Shown piece after piece: positions 10,301 through 17,782 of a stretch of 64,000 nucleotides of DNA. The notes beneath the pieces are model-generated. The model ran no database searches. It was not told the DNA's origin and worked only from the letters and a program-made list of their open reading frames with translations. Position 1 is the first letter of the stretch, and every line of letters starts with the position of its first letter. Source of the DNA: G963663315 sp963668255. Its GTDB lineage: Bacteria > Pseudomonadota > Gammaproteobacteria > Arenicellales > Poriferihabitantaceae. The DNA lies in the NCBI GenBank assembly GCA_965116595.1, contig OZ220708.1:2170001-2234000 (forward strand). Reading direction: 5' to 3'. The position numbers and the translations under genes are program-made.

Positions 10301-10514
10301 TTTCGGTATGCTGCCTCTGGTGCTGTTCCCGGGGGCCGGGTCTGAGCTTTATCGCGGTCTTGGTTCTGTTGTGGTCGGCGGGCTCAGTCTTTCTGCTATC
10401 ATCACACTGCTCATCGTTCCACCCATGATGTCGTTGATTGTCGTCCCGATTGAACGACGCGCCAGCCAACGTAAAACCCGAAGCCCGGGCACCGCAGCAG
10501 TACCGGAAATCTGA
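7311..10514 (+). CDS. RND family efflux pump, inner-membrane permease
   Basis: A 1067-residue AcrB-family permease with the usual two halves, each a helix, a large periplasmic loop and five to six helices. Helix 4 reads GMVVDAAIIVLENI, so Asp408 is kept but the neighbouring second Asp of classical drug pumps is Ala. Helix 10 reads GIVVNNAILLVHQ, with Asn where AcrB has its relay Lys. These substitutions suggest a proton-relay variant rather than canonical HAE1. Substrates could be drugs, lipids or solutes. It is coupled with the upstream adaptor by a 4-bp overlap and followed after 38 bp by an EamA transporter. Confidence 0.93.
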   Translation: MNIIRAAIDRPTAVVAAVLLIILFGLVALSTIPIQLAPDVNRPVITVTTNWFGAAPAEIERELVNQQEEEFAGLEGLESITSRAQQGRSRITLEFKVGTNMDRALLLVANRLDRVPDYPDEADQPTLDTAGSEDNSIAWMTLHWLEGNQRPIHEYGDFIEDVVKERLERVPGIGKINVYGGSEREIHVIVDPNLLARFQLTVTDLAAALRTANVSLGAGSIDEGKRRYVVRTEGELNNLEIIRNVLVRSSDNAGALNRVALSDVATVHFGYKEPTSSIRMLGKPAIALSAERQTGANVIEIMAGLKAAINELNQFQIPNAGLKLQQVYDETVYIDSAINLVRQNIWVGGSLAALILLLFLRSLRATLVISFSIPISVIGAFVAMAILGRSINVISLAGLAFAVGMVVDAAIIVLENIYRLKEQGHSNAKAAYLGAKQVWGAVLVSALTTVMVFIPILVMELEAGQLFRDIAVAISVSVLLSLLVSITLIPAMAKRFLRKTGGEGPNAVTYHRAGIPVIDWLARQFVRLIVWFVDAVVRSRILALLVTVVITLVASAGAWHALPKLEYLPEGNRNLLLGFVVPPPGYNLETTKQIAQGIETEIRPLWASETGPESGADGLPKIERFFYVAFRGQTILGITAIEPERVAELKPVLQRPVFREPGTFGFITQPSIFGRGVGGGRKIELDISGPDFERIFLTANRAFGKITQLFPRDQGHEWKPVPGLELGAPEVRVIPDRLRLSDSGVTAIELARTIDTFNDGLRVTQSTIDGKLMDIVLKGDEDSVYQTQGIGNLPVVTPGGQIVPVSSLAESIVTAGPTEIRHRESFRTITLEIRPSPALALESAIDLLQEQVIDSMKEEGLPEGIQLNISGTADKLVETRNAMAINMMISIIIVFLVMAVLFESFIYPLIIMLSVPIAAAGGAGGLALLNLTTFQPLDMLTMLGFVILIGIVVNNAILLVHQTLYHIRIEGVEAARAIRQATRNRIRPIFMSTLTSVFGMLPLVLFPGAGSELYRGLGSVVVGGLSLSAIITLLIVPPMMSLIVVPIERRASQRKTRSPGTAAVPEI

Positions 10515-10552
10515 ACCTTGACTCAACTTCTGATTTGGCCTCAGCCGGAATC

Positions 10553-11434
10553 ATGCAAAATCGATATCTGATCGGAATCCTGATTGTATTCATGGGAGGG
10601 GTATTCCTCAGTACTTCGGGAATTATGCTGCGCAGTATGGATAATGCGAACGGTTGGCAGGTGGTCCTTTTTCGTTCACTCGCGTTTTTCATCACTATCC
10701 TGACGATCATGGTTTGCCGCTATCGCAGAAACACTTTCGCAGTCTATCGAGCTATTGGCCTCTCCGGTATATTCGCAGCCATTCTCCTCGGGCTGGGTTC
10801 GGTCTGCTATATCTTTGCGATGCTCAATACCAGCGTCGCCAATGTGGTCTTCATTATCGGTTCAGCGCCTCTGGTCACCGCTCTGATAGCGTGGTTGTTT
10901 CTGAAGGAAAAAATCGGCGTCTGGGGTCTGGCAGCGATGATAGCCTCGGTGTTCGGTATTGGTCTGATGTTTCTTGACGGCTTTATCAGCGGCGGCATGT
11001 TTGGCAATCTGATGGCGTTGCTGATGGTATTCATGTTTGCGTTCTACCTGTTGATCCTGCGGTCAAAAAAACATATTGACATGATCCCTGCCACAGGCCT
11101 GTCCGGTTTGATCACCTTTGTTATCGCAGCCGTAATGGTGAGCGATCTTGATATCAGTCTCCATGATCTGGTAATTTGCATGATGCTGGGCTCTTTGCAG
11201 CTCGGGCTAGGTTTCCTGTTCCTGACTATGGGTACGCGCTTTATTCCAGCAGCTGAAGTTGCCTTGTTTTCTATGAGCGAGTCGATCCTGAATCCACTTT
11301 GGGTATGGATCGGGGTCAATGAGGTTCCCAGCAATTATACTCTTGCGGGCAGCGCGATCGTCCTGGTCTCGGTGGTCGCCTACAGTCTGATCGCAATCCG
11401 GAATGATCGCAAGCCACACGCCGCCACACCATGA
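10553..11434 (+). CDS. EamA/DMT family transporter
   Basis: A 293-residue ten-helix drug/metabolite transporter with two EamA repeats. The end of each repeat is recognisable (LFLKEKIGVWGLAAMIASVFG; WVWIGVNEVPSNYTLAGS). I prefer the ATG at 10553; an in-frame TTG at 10535 would add six residues, and neither has a strong Shine-Dalgarno. Its stop overlaps the GGT-like start by 4 bp. It is clearly paralogous to the minus-strand EamA at 13060-13983 on the other side of the GGT-like gene. EamA proteins export amino acids or small metabolites, so transport of a gamma-glutamyl compound or its product is possible but inferred. Confidence 0.88.
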   Translation: MQNRYLIGILIVFMGGVFLSTSGIMLRSMDNANGWQVVLFRSLAFFITILTIMVCRYRRNTFAVYRAIGLSGIFAAILLGLGSVCYIFAMLNTSVANVVFIIGSAPLVTALIAWLFLKEKIGVWGLAAMIASVFGIGLMFLDGFISGGMFGNLMALLMVFMFAFYLLILRSKKHIDMIPATGLSGLITFVIAAVMVSDLDISLHDLVICMMLGSLQLGLGFLFLTMGTRFIPAAEVALFSMSESILNPLWVWIGVNEVPSNYTLAGSAIVLVSVVAYSLIAIRNDRKPHAATP

Positions 11435-13020
11435 AATCCTTCAAACAACAGTTTCCCTGGCCTTCGCAACGCATGCCGGCGATGGGTCGCAATATGGTGG
11501 CGACTTCCCAGCCACTGGCAACGCTCGCCGGGTTGCAGGCAATCAGGAAAGGGGGCAATGCGGTGGATGCCGCACTGGCTGCAGCGATTACCCTGACCGT
11601 GGTTGAACCTACCATGAACGGCATAGGCAGCGATGCATTTTCCATTGTCTCGGATGGTAATCAGTTGTATGGGCTTAACGCCTCGGGCAGGAGTCCGCTG
11701 GCGTTCGACAAGCGGGATTTCAGGGGCTTGAAGGCAATGCCTTTGACCGGCTGGGATAGCGTAACCGTGCCGGGCGCTGTCAGCGCGTGGGTTGAATTAT
11801 CCGATAGATTCGGCAATCTGCCTTTTGAATCACTGTTCGAGGATGCGATCCATTATGCCGACACCGGATTTCAGGTCACACCGATCACGGCGCGTTTATG
11901 GTCTTTCGCGCCGGAAGAGTTTGCCTCTTTTCCCGATTTTGCGCCATTTTTACCAGGTGGCAAGGCGCCGGAAGTCGGTGATCTGTTCCGTTTTCCGGAC
12001 CAGGCTCGAACCCTGGAGAAAATTGCAACCAGTAAGGGCGAGGCGTTTTATCGCGGTGAACTCGCACGGAAATTTGTTGCGGCATCAAAGCGCGGCGGAG
12101 GTAAATTCACCCTGGCGGATCTGGATCAGCATCAATGTGACTGGGTCGAATTGATATCTCACCCCTGGCATGGTTATGAACTCCATGAAATTCCACCGAA
12201 CGGTCAGGGCCTGGGCGCCTTGATCATGCTCGGCATTTTGTCGCACACTTCGATAACGGAGTATGAAATGGATTCGGTGGATTCCCTGCATTGCCAGATC
12301 GAAGCCATGAAGCTGGCCTTTGCCGACATCCAGCGCTATGTTGCTGACCCGGATTTTATCGACAGGGCTCCGGTTGATCTGCTTGCAGATGAGTACCTCG
12401 CATCCCGAGCCGCAATGATTGACATGAATAAAGCCAAAGACCCGGGATTTGGTGTTCCCGCAAGGAGCGGCACCATCTATCTCACCACTGCCGATCAGTC
12501 GGGCATGATGGTTTCCTATATTCAGAGCAATTATTGTGGCTTTGGATCAGGCATAGTCATTCCCGATACCGGGATCAGTCTGCAAAACCGGGGTTCGGGA
12601 TTTTCTCTTGAGGACGGTCATCCGAACCAGGCGGCGGGCGGAAAGCGGCCCTTCCACACGATTATTCCGGCATTCCTTACCCGTAACGGATTACCGGTCA
12701 TGAGCTTTGGCGTTATGGGTGCACACATGCAGGCGCAAGGGCATGCACAGATTGTACAACGCGTCTGTGACCAGGGTATGAACCCCCAGGCAGCCAGTGA
12801 CGCGCCGAGATGGCAAGTGACCGAAGAAAAACAGGTTTTGCTGGAACAGGGATATGACCAGCGTATCCGGGTAGGATTAAGAGAACGCGGCCACGATGTT
12901 CCTGATTTCGAAAACGAACAGATTTTCACTATGGGAGGGGCGCAATTGATCAGGAAGACTGAAAATGGCTACCAGGGGGGGTCAGACCATCGAAAAGACG
13001 GCATCGCCGTTGGATACTAG
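11431..13020 (+). CDS. Gamma-glutamyltransferase family protein (Ntn hydrolase)
   Basis: A 529-residue gamma-glutamyltransferase/acylase-like Ntn hydrolase. The N-terminal pattern (GGNAVDAALAAAITLTVVEP, GIGSDAF) is typical. The autoprocessing site aligns with Thr348 in GTIYLTTAD, the position of the catalytic Thr in the TTHxSVVD motif of GGT. Classical GGT is periplasmic with a signal peptide; here the N-terminus is not hydrophobic, so the enzyme is probably cytosolic. It may transfer or hydrolyse gamma-glutamyl amides or related acyl groups. It is translationally coupled to the upstream EamA gene (4-bp overlap). Confidence 0.9.
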   Translation: MKSFKQQFPWPSQRMPAMGRNMVATSQPLATLAGLQAIRKGGNAVDAALAAAITLTVVEPTMNGIGSDAFSIVSDGNQLYGLNASGRSPLAFDKRDFRGLKAMPLTGWDSVTVPGAVSAWVELSDRFGNLPFESLFEDAIHYADTGFQVTPITARLWSFAPEEFASFPDFAPFLPGGKAPEVGDLFRFPDQARTLEKIATSKGEAFYRGELARKFVAASKRGGGKFTLADLDQHQCDWVELISHPWHGYELHEIPPNGQGLGALIMLGILSHTSITEYEMDSVDSLHCQIEAMKLAFADIQRYVADPDFIDRAPVDLLADEYLASRAAMIDMNKAKDPGFGVPARSGTIYLTTADQSGMMVSYIQSNYCGFGSGIVIPDTGISLQNRGSGFSLEDGHPNQAAGGKRPFHTIIPAFLTRNGLPVMSFGVMGAHMQAQGHAQIVQRVCDQGMNPQAASDAPRWQVTEEKQVLLEQGYDQRIRVGLRERGHDVPDFENEQIFTMGGAQLIRKTENGYQGGSDHRKDGIAVGY

Positions 13021-13059
13021 TTGTTGAATGGCGGCGCGTGTCCCCGACCGCTCCGGGGC

Positions 13060-13983
13060 TCAAACCGGCCGATTCGGTCTATAGTGTGTCTGTGGCCTGT
13101 CCACCAGTTCAATGACGGACCGGGCCACGACCGCCCCCATGATCAGCGCCCCCCCGACAATGGTCCAGAGCGATGGGGTCTCATTCACCACCCACCATAC
13201 CCAGAGTGGCGCCAGCGCGAATTCAAGCAACATGAAAAGGGTTACTTCGGCTGCGGCCAGATGCCGGGAGGCAAAAAGAAACAGAAAATTGGCGATGCCG
13301 GACAACACTGCACCCCATATTATGCAAAGCAGGGCATCCTGGTACGACACCTTGATGTCTCCGTTGGTGGCGATGGCAGAGAAAGCCATCATCACCAGTG
13401 AGGATACGATCAGTGTGGGTAACATTTGCACCCGTCGTCTGCTGCGAACGATGACTGCATAGATTGAAAAGCAGACCGCGGTCAGTATGGCCATGATGAT
13501 GCCGTATCCTGCACCGATCTGCATCCCTTCCCTTACCATCACACTGAGTCCCACTGCTGCAATCAGCATGGCGACCAGCGTTCTTCTCTGGAGTTTTTCC
13601 TTGAGTAGAATCCATGCAAACAAGGCGGTGAAGAATGGGATCGAACCGAGAACAAACGTCGAATTGGCGATGGTCGTATTTGCCATCGCCTGCAGGTGAG
13701 CAAGGCCGGCACAACCGAGCAGACTTCCGCCGACGACCCCGGACCAGCCGATATTCCGGGTAACCTGAATTGATTCTCTGCGATAACGGATCAGGAGAAA
13801 GACGATGACTGCGCCCAGCAGGCTGAGTGCACGATGGAAGCTGACTTGGAAGGGGTCCGTTGTCTCCAGGCTGCGCATGATAAGCCCGCCGAAACTGATC
13901 AAGGTGGAACTTACCACCATGTAGAACATGGCGGGTCCTTTCCTGGCATCAATCAGGATGTCGCGTGACAGGGGGATATCCAA
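13060..13983 (-). CDS. EamA/DMT family transporter
   Basis: A 307-residue ten-helix EamA transporter with landmarks in the same places as the plus-strand EamA at 10553-11434 (IMRSLE, RYRRES, ILLKEKLQRRTLVAM, APLWVWWVVNETPSLWT), so the two are paralogues. It runs convergent to the GGT-like gene with a 39-bp gap and sits 18 bp downstream of the PLP decarboxylase, with which it probably shares a transcript. An attractive but unproven reading is export of an amine or amino acid connected with that decarboxylase. Confidence 0.88.
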   Translation of the reverse strand: MDIPLSRDILIDARKGPAMFYMVVSSTLISFGGLIMRSLETTDPFQVSFHRALSLLGAVIVFLLIRYRRESIQVTRNIGWSGVVGGSLLGCAGLAHLQAMANTTIANSTFVLGSIPFFTALFAWILLKEKLQRRTLVAMLIAAVGLSVMVREGMQIGAGYGIIMAILTAVCFSIYAVIVRSRRRVQMLPTLIVSSLVMMAFSAIATNGDIKVSYQDALLCIIWGAVLSGIANFLFLFASRHLAAAEVTLFMLLEFALAPLWVWWVVNETPSLWTIVGGALIMGAVVARSVIELVDRPQTHYRPNRPV

Positions 13984-14001
13984 ACCCGTTATGGTCTCCG
14001 G

Positions 14002-15459
14002 TCAGGGCGCCAGCAATTCGCCCAGACGGACTGTCTGTGCGATCAGTACATCAAAATCCTCGTTGCGACTCCGGTGGTTGGCGATGGCAACACGGATACT
14101 ATAGTTATCCCGCAGGGTAGTATAGGAAGGTGCGGCAATCCCCTGTTCCTGGAGTTCAACCAGAATTTCCCGGTTCAGTTCGTTCAGTGATTCGAGGTTC
14201 ATCCCACCCGGATTGAATCGATAACAGACGATATCCAGACCAATCGGGGCCAACAATTCGAGATTTTGCCGTTCACGGATCAATTTCCCCAGATATTGAG
14301 CCTGATCCAGATTGCGTGAAATCATGCGCCCGAGCTTTTTCGTGCCATGCTCCCTGATCGTCATCCAGACTTTCAATGCGCGAAAGGAACGACTCAACTC
14401 AACACCATATTCAGATGGCCAGTTCTGGCCGGATCCAATGCCGCGGGTATATTGTTGCAGGTATTCCGGAATCAATGAGAAGGTATCCTTGTGTGCTTTG
14501 GCGTCCCTTACCAGTATGCAGCCGGCTTCGAACGGAACATGCATCCATTTGTGTAAATCCATAGCGATCGAATCCGCCCTCTCAATTCCCGACAATAGCG
14601 GTCTGGCCTGATCCGACAGCATGGCGATAGCGCCGATTGCGCCATCGACATGAAACCATGCATCATGCCGTTCGCAGATATCCGCAATGGCGCCCAGATC
14701 ATCGATCACACCGGTATTGACGGTTCCGGATGTGGCGATGATGCAGATTGGCCTGAATCCCTTGTCAATATCATCGGCAAGTCTGGATTCAAGGTCTTCG
14801 AGATTCATGCTGAAGTCATCGTTGACACGAATCTGCCGGAAGCATTCACTGCCCAGACCCAGTAACTCGACTGCCTTCTGGTTAGAACTGTGTACTTCGG
14901 TGGAGGCATACATCGTCAGTTTATGATCGATCGATTGAATCCCCTTCTTTCTTATGTCGAATCCGGCCACGTCATTGCGTGCGACAGCCAGTCCCACCAA
15001 GTTCGCCATCGAGCCTCCGCTGACCAGTAATCCGCTGGATTCCTGCGGATAACTCATTATCGATTTCATCCAGTCCAGTACCTGACGCTCGACCAGAATC
15101 GCAGCATGGTAACCTCCGCCCAGATTTGAATTCATGGTGGCTGCCATTAGGTCGGCCAGCGCTCCCATTACCGTCCCGTTTCCCATATACCATGCCCAGA
15201 AACGTGGATGGATATTGCCTATTGGATAGGGCAGTATATTGCGCCTGAATTCCTCGTATACCGAGACAGGGTCATCGGGTTCTGTGGGGGCGGCCTGATT
15301 GAAGGTGGCTGCGACATCCTCAGGCATCCGTTGCCATACCGGCCGTTCACCCACGGTTTTCAGGTAGTCGATAGCGTCATCGATCATCCTGTGCCCAAGT
15401 GCACGCATTTCGTCCCAGTTTTCGGGATCGAGCGTTTCGTAATTGTCAGGATGGGTCAT
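14002..15459 (-). CDS. Group II pyridoxal-phosphate amino acid decarboxylase
   Basis: A 485-residue fold-type I PLP decarboxylase of the aromatic-L-amino-acid/tyrosine decarboxylase group. The PLP lysine is Lys304 in MDLHKWMHVPFE. The ring-stacking histidine is His190 in STEVHSSNQKA, and the phosphate/Asp region is FHVDGAIGA. The N-terminal HPRFWAWYMGNG segment is characteristic of the aromatic/tyrosine branch. It converts an L-amino acid, perhaps aromatic, to the amine with CO2 release; the substrate is not resolved. It likely forms an operon with the EamA gene 18 bp downstream. Confidence 0.92.
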   Translation of the reverse strand: MTHPDNYETLDPENWDEMRALGHRMIDDAIDYLKTVGERPVWQRMPEDVAATFNQAAPTEPDDPVSVYEEFRRNILPYPIGNIHPRFWAWYMGNGTVMGALADLMAATMNSNLGGGYHAAILVERQVLDWMKSIMSYPQESSGLLVSGGSMANLVGLAVARNDVAGFDIRKKGIQSIDHKLTMYASTEVHSSNQKAVELLGLGSECFRQIRVNDDFSMNLEDLESRLADDIDKGFRPICIIATSGTVNTGVIDDLGAIADICERHDAWFHVDGAIGAIAMLSDQARPLLSGIERADSIAMDLHKWMHVPFEAGCILVRDAKAHKDTFSLIPEYLQQYTRGIGSGQNWPSEYGVELSRSFRALKVWMTIREHGTKKLGRMISRNLDQAQYLGKLIRERQNLELLAPIGLDIVCYRFNPGGMNLESLNELNREILVELQEQGIAAPSYTTLRDNYSIRVAIANHRSRNEDFDVLIAQTVRLGELLAP

Positions 15460-15568
15460 GAGAGCGGGGCATCGATTTCAGTTCTGGTCCAGCTCTGCCG
15501 GCAACGTTGGAATGTGGAGAAATTCCGGGGATTAGATAACAAAAATGATGCGCTGGCAATGCTGGAAT

Positions 15569-16864
15569 CTAGTTCTGATTGTCCAGTGTCCGAGTTGCCT
15601 TGATCGCATTGTCGACATCCAGGCGATAAAGCAGTATCCCACCCGCGACAAAAAGAACAACCAGGACCAGAATACTGTCCCGGATAGTGATGCCTGCGAA
15701 TATGAACGGCACGATAGCCATAAGGAATGGGCCAAAGATACTGGCAAATTTACCCACCATGTTATAAAAACCAAAAAATTCCGTGGTCTTCGATGCTGGA
15801 ATCAAACGGGCAAACAGGGATCTGCTCAGACTTTGCACTCCACCCTGAACCAGACCAATGGTGACGGCAAGCCAGTAAAAATCGGCAGCGCTATTCAACC
15901 ACTTCCAGGCATAGACGACTACCCCGGTGTATACCAGTAATCCAATCAGTATGCCGCATTTGGGGCCGATCCGTTTTCCCAGCCAGCCAAAGAACAGCGC
16001 TGCGGGGAAGGCCACAAACTGGGTCAGCAAGAGTGCAGTAATCAGACTTTCCGATGGCAGATTCAGGATTCGGTCAGCGAAAAACACCGCTGTTTTTATG
16101 ATTGTGCCTACGCCATCGATATACAGCCAGTAGCTGATCAGGAACAACAATACATGTTTCAGTTTCCGGATTTCCCGAAAGGTTGCACAGAGTTGCGAAA
16201 AGCCATGTCTGATTGTGTCTGTCGTTGAAACCGCAACCGGTTTTCCGGGTTCCTCGACACCGAACAGCAAGGGCAGGGTGAATACCGCCCACCATACTCC
16301 CACGGAAATGAAGGACAATGACAAGGCGCTGCCCTGGTCTGATATGCCAAACCATTCGAACTGGGTCACCATCAGGACATTGAGCAGGAAAAGCAGTCCG
16401 CCTCCGAAATAGCCAAGGGCGTAGCCGTAGCCGGATACGATATCCAGATCTTCTTCGGATGATACTTCGACAATCAGTGCATCATAAAATATATTGGCGC
16501 CGGCGAATCCGATCTGGCCCAGACCATAGACGACCAGCGCTACCCACCACATTCCTGCTCCGACCCAGGCAAGGCCCACGCACATCAATATGCCGAGCAG
16601 GGTGAAACAGGCCAGGAACTTTTTACGGGAACCTCCGTAGTCGGCAAAAGCCCCCAGAACAGGCGCCGCAATGGCGACCAGGGCACTGCTTCCAGCCAGG
16701 GTCATGTTGAACCAGAATTGAGAATCGTTGACGCTGATATCCGATGATAGCACACTGTAGAAAACCGGAAAGAAGCCGGCAATCACAGTGGTGGCAAATG
16801 CTGAATTGGCCCAGTCATATAATGCCCAGGCTAATACTTTCCTGTCAGCCAGAATTTCACGCAT
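15569..16864 (-). CDS. MFS transporter of the UMF1 / Atg22-like family
   Basis: A 431-residue, twelve-helix transporter. The start WALYDWANSAFATTVIAGFFPVFY is diagnostic of the UMF1/Atg22-like branch, and GAFADYGGSRKKFLACF and LGKRIGPKCGILIG are the helix 2-3 type loops of the two halves. The substrate is unknown; yeast Atg22 exports amino acids from the vacuole. It is divergent from rpmH, the place where dnaA lies in many gammaproteobacteria. The 109 bp between its start-side neighbour and the decarboxylase hold no recognisable gene. Confidence 0.87.
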   Translation of the reverse strand: MREILADRKVLAWALYDWANSAFATTVIAGFFPVFYSVLSSDISVNDSQFWFNMTLAGSSALVAIAAPVLGAFADYGGSRKKFLACFTLLGILMCVGLAWVGAGMWWVALVVYGLGQIGFAGANIFYDALIVEVSSEEDLDIVSGYGYALGYFGGGLLFLLNVLMVTQFEWFGISDQGSALSLSFISVGVWWAVFTLPLLFGVEEPGKPVAVSTTDTIRHGFSQLCATFREIRKLKHVLLFLISYWLYIDGVGTIIKTAVFFADRILNLPSESLITALLLTQFVAFPAALFFGWLGKRIGPKCGILIGLLVYTGVVVYAWKWLNSAADFYWLAVTIGLVQGGVQSLSRSLFARLIPASKTTEFFGFYNMVGKFASIFGPFLMAIVPFIFAGITIRDSILVLVVLFVAGGILLYRLDVDNAIKATRTLDNQN

Positions 16865-16937
16865 CAGTTATTATAGGTTATTCCCCCAGACCATGAAGAA
16901 ATTTTGTTCGGCCGCCGTCTTGACAACACGAATTAAC

Positions 16938-16966
16938 TTGAATTTTCTGATCAAACAGGTTAGATT
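16938..16966 (+). promoter_or_regulatory. Candidate sigma-70 promoter of rpmH
   Basis: TTGAAT at 16938-16943, a 17-bp spacer and TAGATT at 16961-16966 make a good promoter match about 35 bp ahead of the rpmH start. A perfect TTGACA at 16920 lies nearby but has no good -10 at 16-18 bp. No DnaA boxes were seen in this intergenic stretch. Confidence 0.5.
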
Positions 16967-16999
16967 CCGCAACCCTCTGATGATCATTGAACAAATATA

Positions 17000-17134
17000 A
17001 TGAAACGTACATTTCAACCCAGTGAAGTCAAGCGCAAGAGAACCCATGGGTTTCGTGAACGTATGCGTACCCGGGGTGGGCGTGCGGTTATCAATGCACG
17101 TCGCGCCAAGGGCCGTACTCGTTTGAGCGCCTGA
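17000..17134 (+). CDS. rpmH: 50S ribosomal protein L34
   Basis: A 44-residue, extremely basic protein beginning MKRTFQPSEVKRKRTHGF and ending RTRLSA, the full L34 pattern including GFRERMRTRGGR. It is a small structural protein of the large ribosomal subunit. It begins the conserved rpmH-rnpA-yidD-yidC-mnmE cluster; rnpA starts 12 bp after its stop. Confidence 0.98.
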   Translation: MKRTFQPSEVKRKRTHGFRERMRTRGGRAVINARRAKGRTRLSA

Positions 17135-17146
17135 CAAGATTGACTC

Positions 17147-17536
17147 ATGTCGCCGGTTGCGGCTGGTTTTGGACGACATCAGAAATTATTGAAAGGCGCT
17201 CAGTTCAAGGCGGTTTTTAAGCAGAAGATTTCAGTTCATGGCAGGTATTTCAGCCTGTATGTTGTCCGGAGCACACTATCGCATGCCAGACTGGGATTGG
17301 CTGTTTCCAAACGGGTCAGCAAAAAGGCGGTTGAACGCAATCGGATAAAGAGACAGATCAGAGAATCGTTCCGGGCGAATCAGTTGATGTTGTCGTCAGC
17401 AGGTGGTTCTGTAGACTGCGTGGTTGTGTCCAGGCCCAGTGGCGCAGAACAACCCAATCGGATATTAAAGAAAGACCTGGACAAATTGTGGAGTAGAGCA
17501 AATCCAAAATGCGAAAGTTACCAGAAAATTCAGTGA
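17147..17536 (+). CDS. rnpA: Ribonuclease P protein component
   Basis: A 129-residue basic protein. The family signature appears as AVSKRVSKKAVERNRIKRQIRE, with the RNR-type RNA-binding helix, and an upstream aromatic face (FSLYVV). It assists the M1 RNA in removing 5' leaders from pre-tRNA. It lies 12 bp after rpmH and its 3' end overlaps yidD by 28 bp, the classical arrangement. The C-terminus is slightly extended compared with E. coli RnpA. Confidence 0.97.
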   Translation: MSPVAAGFGRHQKLLKGAQFKAVFKQKISVHGRYFSLYVVRSTLSHARLGLAVSKRVSKKAVERNRIKRQIRESFRANQLMLSSAGGSVDCVVVSRPSGAEQPNRILKKDLDKLWSRANPKCESYQKIQ

Positions 17537-17745
17537 TTGCCCTGATCCGGCTTTACCAGATCATACTGAGTCCGTTTCTGGGACAACACTGCCGTTTCCA
17601 ACCCAGTTGTTCGGGATATGCAATCGAAGCAGTCAAACGACATGGCGTCATTCATGGCGCCTGGTTAACGGTAACCCGAATCGGGCGTTGCCACCCCTGG
17701 CATGAGGGGGGTGATGATCCGGTACCGGAATGTAAATTACGCTGA
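17509..17745 (+). CDS. yidD: Membrane protein insertion efficiency factor YidD
   Basis: A 78-residue protein with the YidD hallmarks: LIRLYQIILSPFLGQHCRFQPSCSGYA and the tail GAWLTVTRIGRCHPWHEGG. The conserved cysteines (CRFQPSC and GRCHPW) are present. It is a membrane-associated amphipathic protein that supports YidC-dependent insertion. It overlaps rnpA and precedes yidC by 37 bp. Confidence 0.97.
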   Translation: MRKLPENSVIALIRLYQIILSPFLGQHCRFQPSCSGYAIEAVKRHGVIHGAWLTVTRIGRCHPWHEGGDDPVPECKLR

Positions 17746-17782
17746 TTCAGATCGATATCAGGTCCGCCAGGGTTGAAAGAAA

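Noticed and set aside
13021..13059. Rho-independent terminator after the GGT-like gene
   Set aside because: CCCCG/CGGGG forms only five pairs with a seven-base loop and no T-run.
16865..16999. oriC between the MFS gene and rpmH
   Set aside because: No TTATNCACA-type boxes and no dnaA; only a promoter could be supported.
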